Shown here: in pieces, positions 1 through 8,816 of the stretch | How the letters are laid out: each line of letters opens with the position of its first letter | Position numbering within the stretch: position 1 is the first letter of the stretch | NCBI GenBank assembly: GCA_041547565.1 | Contig: JBFEUI010000024.1 | Coordinates: forward strand, 1 to 31,721 | Length of the DNA: 31,721 nucleotides | Direction of reading: 5' to 3' | Source of the DNA: JBFEUI01 sp041547565 | GTDB lineage: Bacteria > Pseudomonadota > Gammaproteobacteria > Thiohalomonadales > Thiohalomonadaceae | Notes under the pieces: model-generated | Told to the model about the DNA's origin: nothing | What the model saw: only the letters and a program-made list of their open reading frames with translations | The model's database searches: none | Translations under genes and position numbers: made by a program

Positions 1-1
1 A

Positions 2-2392
2 GACTCGCCGGAGATCTATGTCAGTCCGCTAAGCTACGCGGTGGCGCCGTTCACCATCGATCGCAGCAAGCGTCGTGTCGACGTTGCTATCGAGGTGCCG
101 GAGGTGGCCCGTCCCGGCAAGCCGATGAGCATCGCCTACACTGCCTCACAGCGCGCACGCATGGCCATCTTTGCCGTGGATGAGGGTATTCTGCAGGTGG
201 CCAGGTACCGTACGCCCCGTCCGCTGGAGCATTTCCTGCAGAAGCGGGCGCTGGAGGTCGGCACCCAGCAGATGGTGGACCTGATCCTGCCCGAATACGC
301 CCTGATACGTGAGCTTTCGGCCAGTGGCGGTGGCATGGCCGATGAGGCCATGGCGATGGCGCTGGGGCGCAACCTCAATCCCTTTGCACGCAAGGTCGAC
401 AAGGCGGTGGCCTTCTGGTCGGGTATCGTCGAGGGCGGGCCGGAGCAGCGCAGCGTCACCTTCGATGTCCCCGAATCCTTCAGCGGCCGCTTGCGGGTGA
501 TGGCGGTTGCCGTGGCCGACACGGCCATGGGGGCGTCCCAGACGCACACCCTGGTGCGGGGCCCGTTTGTCATCTCGCCCAACGTGTTGACCGTGGCCGC
601 CCCCGGTGATGAATTTGACGTCACTGTCGGGCTGGCCAATCTGGTGGAAGGTTCCGGCGAGCAGGCGGCAATTACCCTTACTGCCGAGGCCTCGGAGCAC
701 ATCGAGATTATCGGTGAGAATGCGGTGACGCTCACCGTTGCCGAGGGGGGCGAGGGCAGGGCTGAATTCCGGCTGCGGGCACGCAAGCGTCCCGGCGCGG
801 CCTCGATCGGTTTCACCGCCCGCATGGGCGAGGAAGACAGCCGCATCACGGCGACCTTAAGCGTGCGGCCGGCCGTACCCTACATGGCCAGCTTTGCCAG
901 TGGCTATGAAGAGGATGCCGAGCTGGAGGTGGCATTGCCGCGGCGCCTCTATCCCCAGCTGGCCGAGCAACAGGCCTCCGCTTCCGGCAGCCCGCTGGTG
1001 CTGGTTGACGGTCTGAACAACTACCTGGAGAACTTCCCGCACGGCTGCACCGAGCAGGTGGTCAGCCAGGTGTTCCCGCTGATCGGCCTGATGCAGCACC
1101 CGGGCTTTGCCGGCGAGGCCGAGCAGACCTATAAAAAGGTGGAGGTGTTGATCAACCGGCTGCGCCCGCGCCAGCTGGCCGATGGCGGCTTCAGCCTCTG
1201 GCCTGGCGGGCGCAGCACAGCGGACTTCCCGTCGGTCTACGTGATGCATTTCCTGACCGATGCCCGGGAGCAGGGGTATGCGGTGCCGGGCGCGATGTAC
1301 AGCCGCGGGCTTGGCTACCTGCGCAGTGTTGCCGCGCGTGCCGCCACGGATCTGGAGTCGGCGCGGGTGCGCGCCGGCGCAATCTACCTGTTGACCCGCA
1401 GCGGCGAGGTCACCACCAACGAGCTGGTGCACCTGCAGGAGTGGTTGCAGACACGATACAAAAAACGTTGGCGCAAGGATCTGGTGGCGGTCTACATGGC
1501 GGCCACCTACCAGCTGCTGAAAAAAGAGGCTGACGCCAACAGCCTTGTCAGCGGTTATCGCATCGGCAGCGGTGAAGCGGACGCTTACACTGATTTTCAC
1601 TCGCCGCTGACCCGTGATGCCCAGTATCTCTACCTGCTGGCCCGGCATTTCCCGCAGCAACTCCGCGCGCTTGAGGGCCAGGGTATCCGTGAGCTGGTGG
1701 AACCGGTGTTCGGCGGCCGCTACAACACCATCGGCTCCGCCTACACCATTCTTGCGCTGGGTGCCTACAGCAGGGCGCTGCTCGGGCCGGTGGCCCATGA
1801 GCAGATCGCCATCAGCGAACGGGTTGGTGGGGCGGCAGCGAAGCGGCTGGATGCAGAGCGCACCCCGTTTGTCAGTGCCAGGCCGTCGGTAGCGGCGACA
1901 GAAGTCGCCATCAAGGGTGACAAGCCCCTGTTCTTCCAGGTCTCACAGGTCGGTTTTGACAGGGAACTGCCGCACCAGGCCGTCAGCCGGGGCCTGGAGA
2001 TACAGCGCGATTATCTCGATGAGAACGGCAAAGCGATCACCGCTCTGCAGCAGGGTGCGGAGGTGACGGTGCGGCTGCGTGTCCGCGCCCTTGAGCGTGA
2101 ACGGCTGAGCAATGTTGCCGTGGTTGACCTGCTGCCGGGCGGATTTGAGGTGATACGCAGTTCGGTGCCGCGCCAGGCCAGCCACTGGCGTGCCGATTAT
2201 GTGGACATTCGTGAAGATCGCGTGGTGTTCTACGGCAGTTTCGGCAGCAATGTTACCGAGTTGCGCTACCGGGCCAAGCTGACTGCAGCGGGCGAGTTTA
2301 GCGTGCCGCCGGCCTATGCCGAGGCGATGTACAATCGCAGCGTCTATGCCCGCTCGGTGGCGGAACTGTTTAGCGTCAGTGCAACGGAGTAG
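2..2392 (+). CDS. Alpha-2-macroglobulin family protein, C-terminal part (5' end outside window)
   Basis: The reading frame is open to the left window edge (codons run from base 2), so this is the last ~796 residues of a protein that is normally about 1,500-1,900 residues. A GTG at 41 is only an internal codon. The thioester motif GCTEQ lies at 1043-1057, inside the context FPHGCTEQVVSQVFP, which matches the GCxEQ/CxEQ thioester of trapping macroglobulins. It is followed by the alpha-helical TED-like region and a C-terminal receptor-binding-like beta domain. Bacterial members are periplasmic, often lipoproteins, and are thought to trap foreign proteases after envelope damage. The next gene, pbpC, starts 2 bp after the stop. 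This reproduces the yfhM-pbpC pairing known from E. coli, where the macroglobulin and PBP1C are proposed to act together in envelope defence and repair. Family call is firm; the N-terminal anchor cannot be seen. Confidence 0.93.
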   Translation, partial: DSPEIYVSPLSYAVAPFTIDRSKRRVDVAIEVPEVARPGKPMSIAYTASQRARMAIFAVDEGILQVARYRTPRPLEHFLQKRALEVGTQQMVDLILPEYALIRELSASGGGMADEAMAMALGRNLNPFARKVDKAVAFWSGIVEGGPEQRSVTFDVPESFSGRLRVMAVAVADTAMGASQTHTLVRGPFVISPNVLTVAAPGDEFDVTVGLANLVEGSGEQAAITLTAEASEHIEIIGENAVTLTVAEGGEGRAEFRLRARKRPGAASIGFTARMGEEDSRITATLSVRPAVPYMASFASGYEEDAELEVALPRRLYPQLAEQQASASGSPLVLVDGLNNYLENFPHGCTEQVVSQVFPLIGLMQHPGFAGEAEQTYKKVEVLINRLRPRQLADGGFSLWPGGRSTADFPSVYVMHFLTDAREQGYAVPGAMYSRGLGYLRSVAARAATDLESARVRAGAIYLLTRSGEVTTNELVHLQEWLQTRYKKRWRKDLVAVYMAATYQLLKKEADANSLVSGYRIGSGEADAYTDFHSPLTRDAQYLYLLARHFPQQLRALEGQGIRELVEPVFGGRYNTIGSAYTILALGAYSRALLGPVAHEQIAISERVGGAAAKRLDAERTPFVSARPSVAATEVAIKGDKPLFFQVSQVGFDRELPHQAVSRGLEIQRDYLDENGKAITALQQGAEVTVRLRVRALERERLSNVAVVDLLPGGFEVIRSSVPRQASHWRADYVDIREDRVVFYGSFGSNVTELRYRAKLTAAGEFSVPPAYAEAMYNRSVYARSVAELFSVSATE

Positions 2393-2394
2393 CG

Positions 2395-4707
2395 GTGCGG
2401 GGCGCTCTCAGGCTTGGCGCAGGATTAGTGCTGGCGGCGCTGTGTGCCTGGCTGCTGCTGCCACGACCGCAGCTCGACGGCCACGTCGGCTATTCAACGG
2501 CCTGGTTTGACCGCAACGGCAAACTGCTGCGCATGGCGCTGGCGCCGGACGAGCGCTATCGGCTGAAGGTTGCAGCGGCACAGGTCTCGCCGGCAATGCT
2601 CCAGGCCACCCTGCTGTATGAAGATCAGGACTTCTATGGGCATGGCGGTGTGGACCTCGCTGCCCTGCTGCGGGCGGCCTGGCAGACCTACATTGTGGGC
2701 GGACAGCGTGTCGGCGGCTCCACACTCACCATGCAGGTGGCGCGGCTGCGCTACGGCCATGCCCATACCCTGCCGGGCAAGCTGCAGCAGATTTTGCGAG
2801 CCATCCAGATCGAGCGGCACTACAGCAAACAGCAGATTCTGGCCGCCTACTTCAACCTTGCACCCTACGGACGGAATATCGAGGGGATTGAGGCGGCGAG
2901 CCTGATCTACTTTGACAAACATGCCGCGGACCTGACACTGCCCGAGGCCATGGCCTTGAGCGTGGTGCCGCAGAACCCGGTCCGGCGCAACCCTACCAGC
3001 GAGTCCGGCTACCGCGAACTGGCGCTGGCACGGGCCAGGCTGTTCCGGCGCTGGGTGGAAGAACACCCCGAGGACAAGGCGCGCCGGGCACAGCTGGAAT
3101 TGCCGTTGGCGGTGCGGCCGCCCGAGCAGCTGCCGTTTTACGCACCGCATTTTGTCAACGGCTTGCCGACCCGTCCGGGCAGCGTCGCCACCACCCTTGA
3201 CCTGCCGCTGCAGCGGCTCATCGAGACGGGCATTGCGCGCTATGTGGCACGGCACCGCCGTGAGGGCATTCGCAACGCCGCGGCCCTGTTGCTCAACACC
3301 CGCAGTATGGAGGTCGAGGCACTGGTCGGTTCGGCCGGCTTTTTCGATAACGCAATCGCCGGCCAGGTGGACGGCACCCGTGCCGCCCGCTCCCCCGGCT
3401 CGGCACTGAAACCCTTTGTCTACGCGCTGGCGATGGACCAGGGGCTGATTCATCCCATGACGCTGCTCAAGGATGCGCCGAAGCGCTTCGGTGCCTACAC
3501 GCCGGAGAATTTCGATCAGCAGTTTCTCGGCCCGATTCTGGCCAGGGATGCCCTCACCCGAAGCCGTAACGTGCCGGCAGTAAACCTTACCGCCGCACTG
3601 CAGCCTCCCGGCCTGTACGGGTTTCTGCAGCAGGCGGGGATTCAGGGTATGCGTGAACCCGAATTCTACGGCCTGGCTCTGGCCCTCGGCGGGATGGAGG
3701 TCACCATGCAGGAGCTGGCGGGCCTCTATGCCATGCTCGCCAATGGCGGTGAGCTCAAACCGATCAAAATGATGCGGGATGGGGCTACGCTGCCCGGGGG
3801 TGAGCGCTTGCTGACGCCCGAGGCGGCCTTCATCACCCTGGAGATGCTGCGTGAAAACCCGCCGCCACGCCCGCAGCGGCTGCCCGGCGTTGTGGCGAGA
3901 AAAAGGGCGGTGGCATGGAAGACCGGCACCTCTTATGCCTTTCGTGATGCCTGGGCGGTGGGGGTGTCGGGTGGCTATGTGCTGGCCGTCTGGGTGGGAA
4001 ATTTCAGCGGTGAGGGGAATCCCGCCTTCGTCGGGCGTACTGCCGCCGGTCCGCTGCTGTTCGACCTGTTCGATGGGCTTTTCAGGATGCGCGGCGATGC
4101 CGCTGAACAGGATGTCACGCTTAAAGCCCTGAATGTCCGGCGGGTGGAGATGTGCGTCGACAGCGGCGACCTGCCGGGGCGCTATTGCCCGGTAACCGCA
4201 CCCGGCTGGTTTATCCCCGGCATCTCCCCCATTAAGGTCTCCACGGTGCACCGGGCGGTCCCGATAGACAGGGCCAGCGGCCGGCGCGCCTGCTACTTCG
4301 ACCCGGCGACCACCCGGCGTGAGGTGTTTGAGTTCTGGCCCTCCGATTTGCTGAAGATTTTTCGCCAGGCCGGCGTAAAGCGCCGTCTGCCGCCCCCCTT
4401 CCTGCAGGCATGCACCCTGGAGCAGCAGGCGAGCGGCGGGGCGGCCCCGAAAATCACTTCGCCGAGCGCGGCGATCACCTACACCCTGCGCACCGACCGG
4501 CTGGCCGAGGAACGCATCGCGTTTGAAGCGGTGAGCGATGGCGATGTGAAAAGACTCTACTGGTTTGTCGATAACCGCCTTGCCGGGCAGGCAAGGGCGG
4601 GGGAGCTTTTTTTCTGGCCGGCCGCGGCGGGGGATTTCACCGTCTCGGTGCTGGATGACCACGGCCGCTCCAACGAGGTGGCGATCAGGGTCAGGGCGGT
4701 GAACTGA
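2395..4707 (+). CDS. pbpC: Penicillin-binding protein 1C (bifunctional transglycosylase/transpeptidase)
   Basis: A 770-residue class A PBP that polymerises and cross-links peptidoglycan at the outer face of the inner membrane. An N-terminal signal anchor (about residues 5-23) is followed by a GT51 glycosyltransferase domain, with catalytic Glu76 in EDQDFYGHGGVD and GGSTLTMQ at 107-114. The transpeptidase domain has SALK (Ser336, Lys339), SRN (390-392) and KTGT (509-512). A C-terminal domain of about 100 residues (from roughly 680) matches the position of the BiPBP_C module typical of PBP1C. The start is a GTG at 2395, 2 bp after the macroglobulin stop, which suggests translational coupling. 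Length and all motifs are normal and the gene looks intact. The gene converges on phoQ, with only 6 bp between the two stop codons. Confidence 0.95.
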   Translation: MRGALRLGAGLVLAALCAWLLLPRPQLDGHVGYSTAWFDRNGKLLRMALAPDERYRLKVAAAQVSPAMLQATLLYEDQDFYGHGGVDLAALLRAAWQTYIVGGQRVGGSTLTMQVARLRYGHAHTLPGKLQQILRAIQIERHYSKQQILAAYFNLAPYGRNIEGIEAASLIYFDKHAADLTLPEAMALSVVPQNPVRRNPTSESGYRELALARARLFRRWVEEHPEDKARRAQLELPLAVRPPEQLPFYAPHFVNGLPTRPGSVATTLDLPLQRLIETGIARYVARHRREGIRNAAALLLNTRSMEVEALVGSAGFFDNAIAGQVDGTRAARSPGSALKPFVYALAMDQGLIHPMTLLKDAPKRFGAYTPENFDQQFLGPILARDALTRSRNVPAVNLTAALQPPGLYGFLQQAGIQGMREPEFYGLALALGGMEVTMQELAGLYAMLANGGELKPIKMMRDGATLPGGERLLTPEAAFITLEMLRENPPPRPQRLPGVVARKRAVAWKTGTSYAFRDAWAVGVSGGYVLAVWVGNFSGEGNPAFVGRTAAGPLLFDLFDGLFRMRGDAAEQDVTLKALNVRRVEMCVDSGDLPGRYCPVTAPGWFIPGISPIKVSTVHRAVPIDRASGRRACYFDPATTRREVFEFWPSDLLKIFRQAGVKRRLPPPFLQACTLEQQASGGAAPKITSPSAAITYTLRTDRLAEERIAFEAVSDGDVKRLYWFVDNRLAGQARAGELFFWPAAAGDFTVSVLDDHGRSNEVAIRVRAVN

Positions 4708-4713
4708 GGGCCG

Positions 4714-6024
4714 TCAGCCGGGCAGGGAGAGTGTGATGCGGGCACCGCCGTGACTGGAGCCATCAATGCTCAGCTCACCGCCGTAGGCTGCAACGATGTC
4801 GCGTACCATGGCCATGCCGATGCCGTGGCCGGGTGTGGCCTCGTCGAGACGCACGCCACGGGCGAAGATCGCCTCGCGCTGCCCGGGGCTGATGCCGGGG
4901 CCGTCATCCTCCACGCTGATGTGCAGCCTGTCGGAGGTGGCGCCAACGCTGAGCCATACGCCACCTTTGCACCACTTGAAGGCGTTGTCGAGCAGGTTGC
5001 CGAGCAGTTCCATCAGGTCACCCTCTTCGCCGCGGAAGCGGGCGTTGCCAGCGATGCGCTGTTCCACCTTAACCCCCTTGTCGTGATAGACCTTGTCCAG
5101 GGAGTTGAGCAGCCGCCCGGTCACAGGCGCCACCTCGATGGGCGCGGCCAGCGCCGAACGTCCGGCGGTGGCGGCACGCTGCAGCTGGTACTGCACGATA
5201 GCGTCCATGCGTGCCACCTGTTCCTCCACGGCGGTGTTGTTGCCATCGTCCTGTTTCAGGCCGCGCAGCACCGCCAGCGGCGTCTTCAGGCTGTGCGCCA
5301 GGTCGGCCAGGGCGTCCCTGTAGCGCAACTGCTGCGCCCGTTCGTGCGCCAGCAGGGTGTTGATGTTGCCGGTCAGTGATTGCAGCTCCCTGGGGTAGCG
5401 GAGTTGAAGGCGTTCCTGCGCGCCCGCCTCCACGGCCGCCACCTCGGCGGCCGCGCGGCGCAGGGGACGCAGGCCCCAGATGAGCGTGCCGGCGAGTATC
5501 GCCACCAGCAACGCCGCCATCGCCCCGAGCCACGTCCACAGCGTCTGGCGGTAGCGGGCCAGTTCCTGTGTGAATGCGTTCAGGTCTTCGGCGACGGAAA
5601 ATCGCAGCGGCACCAGTGCGCCGTTGGTCTCCCAGTCGATAGCGAGGGAGCTGAGAAAATAGGGGCTTTGCCCAACGGCGATGCGGGCGAAGTTGCGCTC
5701 TGCCAGGGGCGGTTCTGTCTGCCAGCCGACGCTGGAGGCGGAGCGCCACAGCACCTTGCCGGCACCACTGCGCACCCAGGCATAGAGGCCGGAACCGGGC
5801 AGATTGAGGCGCGGTTCACCGAGCGTATCGGGCATCTGCAACCGGCCTGCGGCGTCCAGTTCGGCATCGGCCATCACCAGGTAGAGCTGGGCGGCGAGCC
5901 GCTCGCGCATGGCGTTGCGCGCATTCTGTTCAAACGCCTGCTCCAGCGCCAGGGCGGTGAGCGCTATAAAGATGGCCAGCACCACCACGGCGCTCAGGGT
6001 GACACGCGTGGTGAGCGAGATCAT
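4714..6024 (-). CDS. phoQ: PhoQ-like sensor histidine kinase
   Basis: A 436-residue membrane sensor kinase. Transmembrane segments lie at about 8-28 and 163-184 and enclose a periplasmic sensor domain of roughly 130 residues. A HAMP-like linker follows. The phosphoacceptor His244 is in DLAHSLKTPLAVL, the sequence style of the PhoQ group rather than the more common HELRTPL. The N box is at about 339-350 (ELLGNLLDNAFKWC), G1 at 373-378 (DDGPGI) and G2 near 398-405 (PGHGIGMA). The ATG overlaps the response-regulator stop by 4 bp, so the two are co-translated. In characterised PhoQ proteins the periplasmic domain senses divalent cations, acidity or cationic peptides. The ligand here cannot be read from sequence, and strict orthology to enteric PhoQ is uncertain, so the symbol is by similarity. 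Confidence 0.85.
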   Translation of the reverse strand: MISLTTRVTLSAVVVLAIFIALTALALEQAFEQNARNAMRERLAAQLYLVMADAELDAAGRLQMPDTLGEPRLNLPGSGLYAWVRSGAGKVLWRSASSVGWQTEPPLAERNFARIAVGQSPYFLSSLAIDWETNGALVPLRFSVAEDLNAFTQELARYRQTLWTWLGAMAALLVAILAGTLIWGLRPLRRAAAEVAAVEAGAQERLQLRYPRELQSLTGNINTLLAHERAQQLRYRDALADLAHSLKTPLAVLRGLKQDDGNNTAVEEQVARMDAIVQYQLQRAATAGRSALAAPIEVAPVTGRLLNSLDKVYHDKGVKVEQRIAGNARFRGEEGDLMELLGNLLDNAFKWCKGGVWLSVGATSDRLHISVEDDGPGISPGQREAIFARGVRLDEATPGHGIGMAMVRDIVAAYGGELSIDGSSHGGARITLSLPG

Positions 6025-6698
6025 GAGGCGGCGATGGTGAAGCGGTAGCCGCGTCCGCGCAGGGTCTCAATGGGCCGCAGCTGCTGGTCGGGATCGAGTT
6101 TTCTGCGCAACCGCCCGATCAGCACCTCGATGACGTTGCTGTCCCGGTCATCGTCGTGGGGGTAGAGGTGGTCGGCCAGTTCGCTCTTGGAGATCACCTG
6201 GCCGCTGCGCCGTGCCAGATACTCGAGCATGTTGTACTCAAAGGCGGTCAACTCCAGGGGGGTATCTGCGAGGGTGACCGACTGGCTGGTGGTGTCCAGG
6301 GTGATGGGGCCAAAGTGCAGCAGGTTGCGCCCGGTGCCGGCGGCACGGCGCAGCAGGGCACGGATGCGGGCCAGCAACTCCTCCATGTGAAAGGGTTTGA
6401 CCAGGTAGTCGTCGGCGCCGGCCTCCAGGCCGGTGACCTTCTCCTCCCACTTGCCGCGGGCGGTGAGGATCAGGATCGGCAGGTCCTTGCCGTCCTCTCT
6501 CAATCGGCGAATGACCTCCAGTCCGGGCAGGCCCGGCAGCCCGAGGTCGACCACCGCCAGGTCTATGGGATACTCGCGTACCAGGTAGAGTCCCTCCTCG
6601 CCGTCGCCGCTGGTATCGACGGTAAAACCCTCTGCCTCCAGCCGTTCGCGGATCTGTCCGAGCAGCGCCGCCTCATCCTCGATCACCAGCAGGCGCAT
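6021..6698 (-). CDS. phoP: PhoP-like OmpR-family response regulator
   Basis: A receiver plus winged-helix DNA-binding regulator of 225 residues. Acidic pocket residues are Glu7 and Asp8, the phosphoacceptor is Asp51 (VVDLGLPG), with Thr79 (ILTAR) and Lys101 (VKPFH). The stretch around residues 75-118 and the C-terminal segment (LTAFEYNMLEYLARRSGQV, then SNVIEVLIGRLRRKL) closely follow PhoP proteins as I remember them. I chose the ATG at 6698 because it overlaps the upstream PepSY gene's stop as TGATG; an in-frame GTG at 6701 would add one residue. It is the middle gene of a three-gene PepSY-phoP-phoQ operon. Candidate target sites (GTTCAG direct repeats, 11-bp period) occur at 8218-8235 and 25561-25578; none is evident in front of this operon. 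Confidence 0.9.
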   Translation of the reverse strand: MRLLVIEDEAALLGQIRERLEAEGFTVDTSGDGEEGLYLVREYPIDLAVVDLGLPGLPGLEVIRRLREDGKDLPILILTARGKWEEKVTGLEAGADDYLVKPFHMEELLARIRALLRRAAGTGRNLLHFGPITLDTTSQSVTLADTPLELTAFEYNMLEYLARRSGQVISKSELADHLYPHDDDRDSNVIEVLIGRLRRKLDPDQQLRPIETLRGRGYRFTIAAS

Positions 6699-6991
6699 CA
6701 CTCATCGGCCTCAATCCGGAGAATGCGTACGCGATTGTCTGGGGTGAGCACCTTGATACGGTGGATGCGGGTGCCGTTCTGTTTGACGGTCTGCGCATTG
6801 AGAATACGTCCACCGGTACGGCGGCGTACCTGTTCGACCGCCTCATCCAGGCTCTTGCCGTGACGGCGTGTCTCGAACCGTTCCTGCTGCCGCTGTGCAT
6901 GGTGTTCACCCTGACCCCAGAACGGACGGGCCTCGGTAATACCGCTCAGCAGTGAGGTCAGCAGCAGTAGCAGAACGGACAGTTTTTTCAC
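6698..6991 (-). CDS. Small exported PepSY-like protein
   Basis: A 97-residue protein with a clear signal peptide (MKKLSVLLLLLTSLLSG, cleavage near EA-RP). A single PepSY-type domain follows, from about residue 45 to the end (SLDEAVEQVRRRTGGRIL...IHRIKVLTPDNRVRIL). PepSY domains are common in periplasmic modulators of proteases and sensor kinases. The gene starts with GTG at 6991, preceded by an AAGAGGA-type ribosome site. Its stop overlaps the phoP start, so it is the first gene of the phoP-phoQ operon. This arrangement recurs in Proteobacteria and suggests that it modulates or reports on the kinase, but its role here is inference. Confidence 0.8.
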   Translation of the reverse strand: MKKLSVLLLLLTSLLSGITEARPFWGQGEHHAQRQQERFETRRHGKSLDEAVEQVRRRTGGRILNAQTVKQNGTRIHRIKVLTPDNRVRILRIEADE

Positions 6992-7058
6992 GCATATTCC
7001 TCTTCAGATCAGGCTGTCATGCCAAGCATACACGCTCACCCCTGCGTGGCAAATGGGC

Positions 7059-7604
7059 CTAATCGAATGCCGCTCCGACTCTTAGCTTCAGCCGAACGAA
7101 CTTGCCCGGGTCGTGATCCATGCGGCGGGTAAAGGTCTCGCCGTGAAAGCGGAAGGTCACGCGGTAGCCGCTGACCCGCTCCTCTTCATAGTAGTCGTGG
7201 GCGACACGGCAATGGCGCTCGCTGCGGGTGCGTGTGGCGGCGTTGTTGTTGCGCTCGATGTCGTTGCCGATGGCACCGCCGATAACGGTGCCGGCCACCG
7301 TGGCGACACCGTCACCACGGCTGACGTGGTTGCCGAGCACACCGCCGATAATGCTGCCGACCACCATACCGGCACCGCTGCTGCGGCCGCCGCGGTGTTC
7401 GACCTCCTCGGTCCAGCATTCCCGGCGCTCGGTGGGTATCTCCACCACCTCGATAATCGGTTTTACATCCACCACCCGGGCGCGCGTGATGATGACATCC
7501 TCATCAGCGCGATAGCGTTTGTGCCCATGGCCGTGTCCGGCGTAGAGCGGGGTGGCGACCAGTGCCACGGTCAGCGTGGCAAGGACAAGGATTCGAGTTT
7601 TCAT
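7059..7604 (-). CDS. Glycine-zipper 2TM (17-kDa surface-antigen type) exported protein
   Basis: A 181-residue exported protein with a signal peptide ending near LYAG (about residue 22) and a short His/Gly-rich segment after it. A glycine-zipper pair covers about residues 78-118 (GMVVGSIIGGVLGNHV and GTVIGGAIGNDIE), the hallmark of the Rick_17kDa/SlyB-like family, which inserts into or stabilises the envelope. The protein lacks an obvious lipobox Cys after the signal peptide, unlike SlyB. The AAGGAG ribosome site 8 bases before ATG at 7604 fixes the start. It lies 77 bp downstream of the His/Arg-rich gene on the same strand, with a 9-bp-stem hairpin (7630-7658) between them, so the two may form one transcript. 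Exact function unknown. Confidence 0.82.
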   Translation of the reverse strand: MKTRILVLATLTVALVATPLYAGHGHGHKRYRADEDVIITRARVVDVKPIIEVVEIPTERRECWTEEVEHRGGRSSGAGMVVGSIIGGVLGNHVSRGDGVATVAGTVIGGAIGNDIERNNNAATRTRSERHCRVAHDYYEEERVSGYRVTFRFHGETFTRRMDHDPGKFVRLKLRVGAAFD

Positions 7605-7629
7605 GATCGTGCTCCTTATGTCTCTGCAA

Positions 7630-7658
7630 GGGTCGGAGCAGGCCAGTTACTCCGACCC
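7630..7658 (-). other. Intercistronic perfect hairpin (9-bp stem)
   Basis: GGGTCGGAG at 7630-7638 pairs perfectly with CTCCGACCC at 7650-7658 across an 11-base loop, between the His/Arg-rich gene and the glycine-zipper gene. No U-run follows on the minus strand, so it is more likely an mRNA-stabilising or attenuating structure than a classical terminator. Confidence 0.5.
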
Positions 7659-7681
7659 GGTCACTGTCGGCAGACGCACGG

Positions 7682-8149
7682 TTACATCGCGGTGTGATAG
7701 TCGATGCTGAAACGGATGCGGGGACGCCCGTCATCGTAATGGTGGTGCTCGGTGCGCTCGATGTGGCGTTGCTGGTATTTATCGCCATGGTGGTGATGGC
7801 GTTTGTGTTGCCAGCGGCTGTGCTGCTTGTGGCGGGGGCGGTAGTAGTCGCGGCCCTGGTGGTAGCGGTAATAGCGCTCGAAGCGATCGCCCCGTTTATG
7901 CCCGCGATGCAGGCCGCGGTCGTGACGGTGGCGGTCACGGTATACGTGTTTCTCTACCCGTACCCGCTTGTTGATATGTATATCTCCCCGCCGGTCTTGT
8001 TGGTGGCGGGTCTCACGGTGTTTGCCGCGGTCGCCATCGACATGCTCCTTGACCACGCGGTACTGGGCCGCGGATGCCTCATCGGCCACGGTCAGGCCGG
8101 TAGTCAGAACAGCCGCCAGGGCGACGGCAGAGATCAGCTTGGTGTTCAT
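7682..8149 (-). CDS. His/Arg-rich exported protein of unknown function
   Basis: A 155-residue protein with a signal peptide (cleavage near EASA-AQ, about residue 27). The mature part is extremely rich in His, Arg, Lys, Asp and Tyr (RDRHRHDRGLHRGHKRGDR, HKRHHHHGDK, ERTEHHHYDDG). It ends in a short beta-like segment, RIRFSIDYH. I do not recognise a family. Such composition suggests a periplasmic metal- or polyanion-binding protein. A strong ribosome site (AAGGAGG, then CACGCC, then ATG) sets the start at 8149. Upstream lies a GTTCAG direct repeat with 11-bp period (8218-8235), arranged like a PhoP box. A second His-rich gene at 24993-25511 has a near-identical leader and the same type of upstream site. 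Confidence 0.75.
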   Translation of the reverse strand: MNTKLISAVALAAVLTTGLTVADEASAAQYRVVKEHVDGDRGKHRETRHQQDRRGDIHINKRVRVEKHVYRDRHRHDRGLHRGHKRGDRFERYYRYHQGRDYYRPRHKQHSRWQHKRHHHHGDKYQQRHIERTEHHHYDDGRPRIRFSIDYHTAM

Positions 8150-8217
8150 GGCGTGCCTCCTTGTTATCTGGTTGCGGGCGGATTGCCCGATGCACGCCTG
8201 CAGTATTCACCAGCAAT

Positions 8218-8235
8218 GCTGAACCGGGGCTGAAC
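8218..8235 (-). promoter_or_regulatory. Candidate PhoP-box-like direct repeat
   Basis: On the minus strand the site reads GTTCAGCCCCGGTTCAGC: two GTTCAG half-sites with an 11-bp period, the geometry of the PhoP box (GTTTA-N5-GTTTA, period 11). A possible -10 (AATACT) begins about 11 bp downstream, where characterised PhoP-activated promoters place it. It is 69-86 bp upstream of the ATG of the His/Arg-rich gene. A similar 18-bp site precedes the other His-rich gene (25561-25578). Sequence and spacing are seen; the assignment to the PhoP-like regulator is inference. Confidence 0.45.
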
Positions 8236-8278
8236 GGCGGGAGGCGCGTTTCAGCAGGGAGATGTGGAGAGGGGAGGG

Positions 8279-8677
8279 TTACCCGTCCGGCTTAAAGTCG
8301 AGCGACACCGAGTTGATGCAGTAGCGCAGGCCGGTGGGGGCCGGACCGTCGTTGAACACATGGCCCAGGTGGGCGCCGCAGCGGGTGCAGGTGACCTCGA
8401 TGCGCTGCATGCCGTGGGTGTTGTCCTCGATGAGATTGACCTTCTCCCTGTCCACCACGTCCCAGAAGCTGGGCCAGCCGGTGCCCGAGTCGAACTTGGT
8501 GTCGGAGCGGAACAGCTCGCTGCCGCAGCAGGCGCAGCGGTAGCTGCCGGCCTGCTTGTTGTCCCAGTAGATGCCGGTGAACGGGCGTTCGGTGCCTTTC
8601 TGGCGGCAGACGTGGAACTGCTCGTCGCTCAGCTGCGCTTTCCACTGTTCCTCGGTTTTATCGAACTTATCGGTCAT
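8279..8677 (-). CDS. msrB: Peptide-methionine (R)-S-oxide reductase MsrB
   Basis: A 132-residue cytoplasmic enzyme that reduces methionine-R-sulfoxide in proteins. Zinc-site cysteines are visible as CxxC pairs at Cys48/Cys51 (YRCACCGSELF) and Cys97/Cys100 (TCTRCGAHLGHVF). The catalytic Cys120 is in RYCINS, and the substrate motif SGTGWPSF is at 64-71. The residue often seen as Cys in SGCGWPSF is Thr66 here, so disulfide resolution must use another thiol. No signal peptide is present, in contrast to the MsrA in this window. The ATG at 8677 has a GGAGG about 10 bases upstream. It is divergent from the VWA-sigma operon and looks monocistronic. Confidence 0.96.
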   Translation of the reverse strand: MTDKFDKTEEQWKAQLSDEQFHVCRQKGTERPFTGIYWDNKQAGSYRCACCGSELFRSDTKFDSGTGWPSFWDVVDREKVNLIEDNTHGMQRIEVTCTRCGAHLGHVFNDGPAPTGLRYCINSVSLDFKPDG

Positions 8678-8816
8678 GGCCCTGTATCCTCCCGCCTGTC
8701 CTTCGCTTGTGGCTATGTATCAACAATTGGGGCGGCTGGAATGTATTTAAATCCATTTAACCCCATCGGCCCCTTTCGTGCGTTCTCCTATACAGCAACC
8801 AACAAGGAGAACCGCC

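Noticed and set aside
41..43. GTG at 41 as the true start of the macroglobulin gene
   Set aside because: The frame is open to the window edge and the sequence upstream (DSPEIYVSPLSYAVAPF) continues the same domain.
2494..4662. 722-codon open frame antisense to pbpC
   Set aside because: Low-complexity His/Gln/Arg/Gly-rich translation typical of an antisense shadow in G+C-rich DNA; pbpC on the other strand has every expected motif.
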